Source: VXMO01 sp034422835 (lineage in GTDB: Bacteria; Chloroflexota; Dehalococcoidia; UBA6926). Taken from it: a DNA stretch of 18,651 bases. The notes under the pieces were generated by a model. It was not told the DNA's origin and did no database searches. It was given only the letters and a program-made list of their open reading frames with translations. The stretch spans positions 1-18,651 of the forward strand of contig DAOUJJ010000017.1 in the NCBI GenBank assembly GCA_034422835.1, given 5' to 3'. Shown here piece after piece: positions 15,760 through 18,651 of this stretch; the stretch's first letter is position 1, and the number at the start of each line of letters is the position of its first letter. Position numbers and translations under genes: made by a program.

Positions 15760-16551
15760 ATGCAGACCCACGAAGCTCCATCAGCCGAGGAGCGCGCCGC
15801 CGCTATCGGCGAGAACATCGCGCGGCTGCAAGAGCGCATGGCAGAGATTGCCGGCGATGCGGGACGTGATCCGCAGTCGGTTCACCTGCGCGGGGCGACA
15901 AAGGGCGTCGAGCCGGAGCGAGTGATTGCCGCGATTCGCCATGGCTTGACGCATTTCGGCGAGAACTGGGTGCAGGAGGCCGCTCCCAAGATCACAGAAG
16001 TGAATGTGTTGGCAGAAGAGCAGGGCATCGTAACGCCAACGTGGCACATGATCGGCCACCTCCAGCGCAATAAGGCCCGGCAGGCGCTGCACGTTTTTCA
16101 GGCCATTGACACGGTTGATTCGCTGCGCCTTGCCGAGACTATCAGCCGGCGTGCAGAGCAGCTAAACGTTGGCCCTGTCGAGGCGCTCATTGAAATTGAT
16201 TTCACGAACACACCCCAGCGGGAGGGGTTCAAACTGCCGCTGGAGAAGGAGAGCGAGACCGTCGCCGCGTTCTTGGAGGATGCGCGGCGCATCATCGAAC
16301 TACCGAATCTGAACGTGATTGGCCTGATGACTGTCGGACCGATGGCGGGTGAGAACGAAGCGGCCCGGCCGGCGTTCCGACGCCTGAGAGAGATTCGAGA
16401 CGAACTTTCCAACTCCATCCCCGGCGGGGACTTTCCCCACCTTTCGATGGGAATGTCCGGGGATTACGAAGCCGCAATCCAGGAAGGCTCCACCATCGTG
16501 CGGCTGGGAACCGCCATCTTCGGCCCTCGTCCGACGGGCCGCACCTACTAG
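15760..16551 (+). CDS. yggS: YggS/PROSC family pyridoxal-phosphate-binding protein
   Basis: 263 aa, slightly longer than the usual 220-235 because of an N-terminal helix extension and an internal insertion around LPLEKESETV. It is a fold-type III PLP barrel without known catalysis that maintains PLP homeostasis. Marks are the PLP lysine Lys48 in RGATKG, HFGENWVQE, WHMIGHLQRNK, and the terminal LSMGMSGDYEAAI / STIVRLGTAIFG phosphate-binding segment. ATG at 15760 has GAGG seven bases upstream; a GTG immediately before it is less well placed. The gene lies 4 bp after asd and before dapA, so it is likely to be co-transcribed with the lysine genes. Confidence 0.93.
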   Translation: MQTHEAPSAEERAAAIGENIARLQERMAEIAGDAGRDPQSVHLRGATKGVEPERVIAAIRHGLTHFGENWVQEAAPKITEVNVLAEEQGIVTPTWHMIGHLQRNKARQALHVFQAIDTVDSLRLAETISRRAEQLNVGPVEALIEIDFTNTPQREGFKLPLEKESETVAAFLEDARRIIELPNLNVIGLMTVGPMAGENEAARPAFRRLREIRDELSNSIPGGDFPHLSMGMSGDYEAAIQEGSTIVRLGTAIFGPRPTGRTY

Positions 16552-16620
16552 CTCGAAACGTACTACAATCCGTACATCGGCTTGGGGAAACGGCAGCCCG
16601 ACGCGGAGGGGGAGAGGACG

Positions 16621-17529
16621 ATGAGAGACCGTAATGGCGCGCCCTTTGGACGGGTGCTGACGGCAATGGTGACGCCGTTCGATAGCGATGGGAACGTCAA
16701 TTATAGACAGGCGGCAAAGCTCGCGCAGGCTCTCATCGACTCCGGCACGGAGGGACTCGTTGTCACGGGCACAACGGGCGAGGGGCCGACGTTGACGGCA
16801 GAGGAAAAGCTGCGCCTCTATGAAACAACACTTGAGGTGGCCAACCGCAACGGCGCTCATATCATCGCAGGAACCACCACCTACAACACCGCCGAGAGCA
16901 TCGAACTCTCGCAAGAGGCCGAGAAACTCGGCGCGCACGGCATCCTCATGACCGTGCCGTACTACAACAAGCCGCCGCAGGACGGGCTTTATCGGCATTT
17001 CGTCGCCATCGCGGAGTCCGTCGGCATCCCCGGCATTCTCTATAACGTGCCGAGCCGCACGTCACTCAACATGACTGCCGCCACGACCGCGCGCCTCAGC
17101 CACGTGGACAACATCGCCGGCGTCAAGGAGGCGAGCGCGGATATTGGGCAGATCGCCCGGATCATCGAAACGGCGGACGATGGCTTCTATGTCTGGTCCG
17201 GCAATGACGCCGACACCGTGCCCGTGCTGGCGGTGGGCGGCTACGGCGTCGTCAGCGTCGCGGCGCACATCGTCGGGAAGCAGATCGCGCGAAAGATTTA
17301 TGCGTTCCTTGACGGTGCGCGTGAGGAATCCGCAGCGGCCCATCGGCGACTCCTGCCGCTCATCGACGCGTTGTTCGTGGTGTCGAACCCCATTCCTGTG
17401 AAGCACATGCTCAACACTGTCGGAATGGACGTTGGCTCACCGAGGCTGCCGCTGACGGAGGCGGACGACGCCACCCGCGCCCATATCGAGGACGTTCTTT
17501 CGCAATACGACGTAGACCTGCCGGTGTAG
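16621..17529 (+). CDS. dapA: 4-hydroxy-tetrahydrodipicolinate synthase
   Basis: 302 aa, the usual length. It condenses pyruvate with aspartate semialdehyde through a Schiff base. The visible active site is Thr51-Thr52 in TGTTGEGPT, Tyr114/Tyr115 in VPYYNKP, Tyr141 and Arg146 in YNVPSRT, and the Schiff-base Lys169 in GVKEAS. The start is ATG at 16621, with a GGAG-containing purine run six bases upstream; the open frame extends to 16582, but that leader is unlike DapA. A TACAAT hexamer at 16564-16569 in the 69-bp gap after yggS could be a -10 box for a local promoter, without a clear -35. The gene completes the asd-dapA-dapB set in this window. Confidence 0.95.
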   Translation: MRDRNGAPFGRVLTAMVTPFDSDGNVNYRQAAKLAQALIDSGTEGLVVTGTTGEGPTLTAEEKLRLYETTLEVANRNGAHIIAGTTTYNTAESIELSQEAEKLGAHGILMTVPYYNKPPQDGLYRHFVAIAESVGIPGILYNVPSRTSLNMTAATTARLSHVDNIAGVKEASADIGQIARIIETADDGFYVWSGNDADTVPVLAVGGYGVVSVAAHIVGKQIARKIYAFLDGAREESAAAHRRLLPLIDALFVVSNPIPVKHMLNTVGMDVGSPRLPLTEADDATRAHIEDVLSQYDVDLPV

Positions 17530-17607
17530 ACCCTGTTCCCGGTGGCTTGGAGCCGAGATCGTTGGACAGTAACTAGTAGGCTATACTGGCAATGGTGAGG
17601 TGATGAT

Positions 17608-17868
17608 GTGAGCGCGGAATTGATCACAGTAATCTCTATAGGCCTTGGGCTGTTCGCGACAAACATCGGACTGTTTGCTTGGTTGCGATCAGACATCGTT
17701 ACGCTGCGAAGAGAGATGCGTGAAGAGTTCGGTGCCGTTCGGACTGAGATGCGTGAAGAGTTCGCCGCACTTCGGACTGAGATGCGTGAAGGGTTCGCTG
17801 CCATTCGTCGTGAAATGGGCAGCCAACGTGATGAGTTGCGCGTTGAAATGAGCAGCATGCGCGACTAA
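17608..17868 (+). CDS. Small membrane-anchored coiled-coil protein, truncated by in-frame stop
   Basis: 86 aa to the first stop. Residues about 5-26 form one transmembrane helix; the rest is charged coiled coil built of 11-residue units of the type (R/T)-E-M-R-E-E-F-x-A-x-R, repeated from about residue 35. GTG at 17608 has GAGGTG five bases upstream and a -10-like TATACT at 17582-17587, but no well-spaced -35. The TAA at 17866-17868 stands where the preceding repeat unit has GAG (Glu) in the context GA(T/C)-x-TTG-CGC. The same frame then stays open for 32 more codons that continue the coiled coil. So this is either a recently inactivated gene or one whose shortened product still works. The function is not recognised. 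Confidence 0.6.
   Translation: MSAELITVISIGLGLFATNIGLFAWLRSDIVTLRREMREEFGAVRTEMREEFAALRTEMREGFAAIRREMGSQRDELRVEMSSMRD
17713..17811 (+). repeat. Three 33-bp tandem repeats encoding hendecads
   Basis: Units at 17713-17745, 17746-17778 and 17779-17811 share the block GAGATGCGTGAAG(A/G)GTTCG and differ mainly at third positions. Two more divergent units (17812-17844 and 17845-17877) keep the frame and the 11-residue period. Recent duplication of 33-bp units is the simplest explanation. Confidence 0.75.
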
Positions 17869-17967
17869 TTGCGCGCTGAGGTGGCTCAGCTTCGGGAGCG
17901 TATGGCCCACCTTGAGGGCCTTCTCGACGGCCTGCGGGAGGCCATAGCAGTTAGGGTTGCCAGCTAG
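17869..17967 (+). pseudogene. Remnant 3' part of the coiled-coil gene after the in-frame stop
   Basis: Directly after the TAA, the same frame reads LRAEVAQLRERMAHLEGLLD and then GLREAIAVRVAS before TAG at 17965-17967. This is a natural C-terminal coiled-coil continuation ending the hendecad pattern, not random sequence. Restoring the stop to a Glu codon would give a 119-residue protein. A sequencing error at one base (GAA to TAA) would also explain it. Confidence 0.6.
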
Positions 17968-17981
17968 CTAAACGGCAGCGC

Positions 17982-18017
17982 CCCTCCGTCATTCCCACCT
18001 AACCCTCCGTCATTCCC
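17982..18017 (+). repeat. Direct repeat of a GTCATTCCC half-element
   Basis: CCCTCCGTCATTCCC occurs at 17982-17996 and again at 18003-18017, a 21-bp period. Each carries the GTCATTCC terminus of the palindromic family without its second arm, so they look like decayed copies. They mark the start of the repeat cluster; the 17968-18335 stretch holds repeats and no supportable gene. Confidence 0.6.
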
Positions 18018-18033
18018 CCTTACTCTCCCGTTC

Positions 18034-18054
18034 GCCCTGAGCCTGTCGAAGGGC
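18034..18054. repeat. Palindrome with GAGCCTGTCGA loop, copy 1
   Basis: GCCCT (18034-18038) and AGGGC (18050-18054) flank the 11-base loop GAGCCTGTCGA and are preceded by TTC. An outer C/G pair extends the stem to 6. A second copy with the same loop but different stem bases lies at 18576-18596. Confidence 0.65.
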
Positions 18055-18065
18055 GCCATCCCCTC

Positions 18066-18085
18066 ATTCCGGCGAAGGCCGGAAT
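18066..18085. repeat. Palindrome ATTCCGGC-gaag-GCCGGAAT
   Basis: A perfect 8-bp stem closes a 4-base loop. Flanks are TC before and CCAG after, so it matches the TCATTCC...GGAAT family plan with its own interior. Confidence 0.7.
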
Positions 18086-18111
18086 CCAGTGCGGCATCTG
18101 AGGGAAATTGG

Positions 18112-18134
18112 ATTCCCGTGTCAAGCACGGGAAT
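18112..18134. repeat. Palindrome ATTCCCGTG-tcaag-CACGGGAAT
   Basis: A perfect 9-bp stem with 5-base loop, followed by GAC. It is the same element as at 258-281, but here the outermost pair is A/T instead of G/T. The ATTCCC...GGGAAT ends recall the dRS3 repeats of Neisseria, though the interior here is 11 bases rather than 8. Confidence 0.75.
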
Positions 18135-18168
18135 GACGATGGGTTGTCATTCCGAGCGCACACCCTCT

Positions 18169-18264
18169 GTCATTCCGAGCGCAGTCGAGGAATCCAAAGC
18201 CTCAATTTGCTCAGCAAACGCGTTCTTGGATTCCTCGACTCCGCTGCGCTCCGCTCGGAATGAC
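18169..18264. repeat. 96-bp inverted-repeat element (MITE-like)
   Basis: The left arm (18169-18197) starts GTCATTCCGAGCGCAGTCGA and is matched by the right arm (18226-18264). The right arm is identical in reverse complement except for a 10-bp insertion (one extra CCGCTGCGCT-like turn). The 28-bp centre contains a small TTTGC-tca-GCAAA hairpin. A further copy of the left terminus, GTCATTCCGAGCGCA, lies at 18146-18160. Size and terminal inverted repeats suit a non-coding miniature element; no target duplication could be fixed. Confidence 0.65.
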
Positions 18265-18335
18265 GGGGTGGCGGCTGCGCTCCGCCCGGAATGACAGGGT
18301 GACGGCTGCGCTCCGCTCGGAATGACGGGGTGGCT
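18243..18335 (+). repeat. Three 31-bp tandem repeats
   Basis: Units start at 18243, 18274 and 18305, each reading GCTGCGCTCCGC(T/C)CGGAATGAC followed by (G/A)GGGTG(G/A)C. The unit is the right end of the inverted-repeat element plus about 9 bp. This indicates local expansion of the element terminus. It is too short and without unique spacers, so it is not a CRISPR. Confidence 0.75.
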
Positions 18336-18473
18336 GCCCAGAGCGGTGGGCGGATGATGATGTTCTCGGGCTGCACCAGGAATTTGATGATGTGATACAC
18401 AAAAATACCCAAAAAAAGCACTGAATAATACGTATGTGATAGATGCAATCTGGTACGATTTTGGTGGGTTCAT
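18336..18473 (-). pseudogene. Possible broken small membrane-protein gene
   Basis: On the minus strand, ATG at 18473 opens MNPPKSYQIASITYVLFSAF. After a run of seven T (plus-strand A7 at 18411-18417) a different frame continues GIFVYHIIKFLVQPENIII. Joining the two by removing one T gives a plausible transmembrane segment followed by a polar stretch, which then runs into the repeats. The ATG overlaps the TGA of an upstream open frame as ATGA. No SD is seen and the region is more AT-rich than the rest. It may be a chance reading or a sequencing slip. Confidence 0.2.
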
Positions 18474-18651
18474 CCCGACTGATGAAGCAGAACGTTGGCC
18501 GGCAGGAGGTATCCATCACCATGTTCGACACCGGGAGCAAGAGCAGCAGAAGCGCGTTCGCGCGGTACCCCGTTCGTGGTGAGCCTGTCGAACCACACGG
18601 CGCGCGGCACGCTACCCCCCCCCCCCCCCCCCCCCCCCCCCCTTCTCCTCC
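18470..18651 (-). CDS. Possible 3' end of a gene running off the contig
   Basis: A minus-strand frame is open from the window end to TGA at 18470-18472 and finishes GVEHGDGYLLPANVLLHQSG. Its upstream part passes through a dispersed palindrome (18576-18596) and the C-run, so only about the last 35 residues could be genuine. No family recognised. The low confidence reflects its shortness and repeat content. Confidence 0.15.
   Translation of the reverse strand, partial: RRRGGGGGGGGGSVPRAVWFDRLTTNGVPRERASAALAPGVEHGDGYLLPANVLLHQSG
18576..18596. repeat. Palindrome with GAGCCTGTCGA loop, copy 2
   Basis: GTGGT (18576-18580) and ACCAC (18592-18596) flank the same 11-base loop as the copy at 18034-18054 and are preceded by the same TTC. 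Three central stem pairs differ from copy 1 on both sides in a compensatory way. Confidence 0.65.
18615..18642. other. 28-base C-run at contig end, probable artefact
   Basis: An uninterrupted C-run followed by TTCTCCTCC ends the window. Its reverse complement resembles the window start (purine-rich tip, long G-run, then TA(A/G)CG). Most likely a poly-G read artefact incorporated during assembly. Confidence 0.6.

Noticed and set aside
17562..17587. Promoter TTGGAC...TATACT before the coiled-coil gene
   Set aside because: The spacing is only 14 bases, too short for a normal sigma70 promoter; only the -10-like hexamer was noted.
18243..18335. CRISPR-like array
   Set aside because: The three units are contiguous with no unique spacers and no cas genes nearby.
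18147..18448. Minus-strand frames reading ...SFRAERS.. and ...HSERSAAES..
   Set aside because: These peptides are translations of the GTCATTCCGAGC palindromes, a familiar annotation artefact, not proteins.
18521..18614. Plus-strand frame starting ATG 18521 with GGAGG upstream
   Set aside because: The SD spacing is 11 bases, the peptide PVRGEPVEP is a translated repeat, and the frame runs into the C-run.

Overview
The window looks like one complete metagenomic contig. It begins in a G-run and ends in a C-run, and both ends lie in short palindromic repeats. It is GC-rich and densely packed, with GTG/TTG/ATG starts and Shine-Dalgarno (SD) sites. The ChlI-like/VWA pair, the cluster rpsO-pnp-dapB-asd-yggS-dapA, the many small 'GTCATTCC...GGAATGAC' palindromes and the GH3 homologue suggest an uncultured bacterium, most likely Chloroflexota (SAR202/Dehalococcoidia-like). 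This placement is an inference from gene content; no search was run. No rRNA, tRNA or CRISPR was seen.

Layout. 1-314: G-run and three dyad structures, no gene. 315-3766 (minus): a two-gene operon for a MoxR/ChlI-type AAA+ ATPase and a von Willebrand A (VWA) protein, with a good sigma70-type promoter at 3825-3853. 3909-5176 (plus): an ornithine cyclodeaminase/mu-crystallin family enzyme and a small CPDC glutaredoxin-like protein. 5246-6157 (minus): a lipoprotein made of two tandem Cache-like domains, divergent from an orphan zinc-binding lipoprotein (6290-7465) with a His/acid-rich loop. 7632-11158 (plus): a fusion of a haem-oxygenase-like diiron oxidase (HDO) domain with an enolase-superfamily enzyme, followed 8 bp later by a GH3-type acyl-acid amido synthetase. 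11298-17529 (plus): S15, polynucleotide phosphorylase, then the lysine/diaminopimelate genes dapB, asd and dapA with the PLP-homeostasis gene yggS between asd and dapA. 17608-17967: a membrane-anchored coiled-coil gene with 11-residue repeats, interrupted by an in-frame stop. 17980-18651: a dense repeat cluster, a possible broken small membrane-protein gene, and the contig end.

How the genes work together. asd, dapA and dapB give successive steps from aspartyl phosphate to tetrahydrodipicolinate. rpsO-pnp is a classical ribosome/RNA-decay pair, and here the pnp ribosome-binding site can be drawn inside a hairpin. The AAA+ and VWA proteins probably act as one chaperone-like machine. The most novel-looking unit is the HDO-enolase fusion plus GH3 synthetase. 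Their chemistries (oxidation, alpha-proton abstraction, ATP-dependent amide formation) would fit an undescribed pathway making or remodelling an N-acyl amino acid or similar amide. The substrate cannot be read from the sequence.
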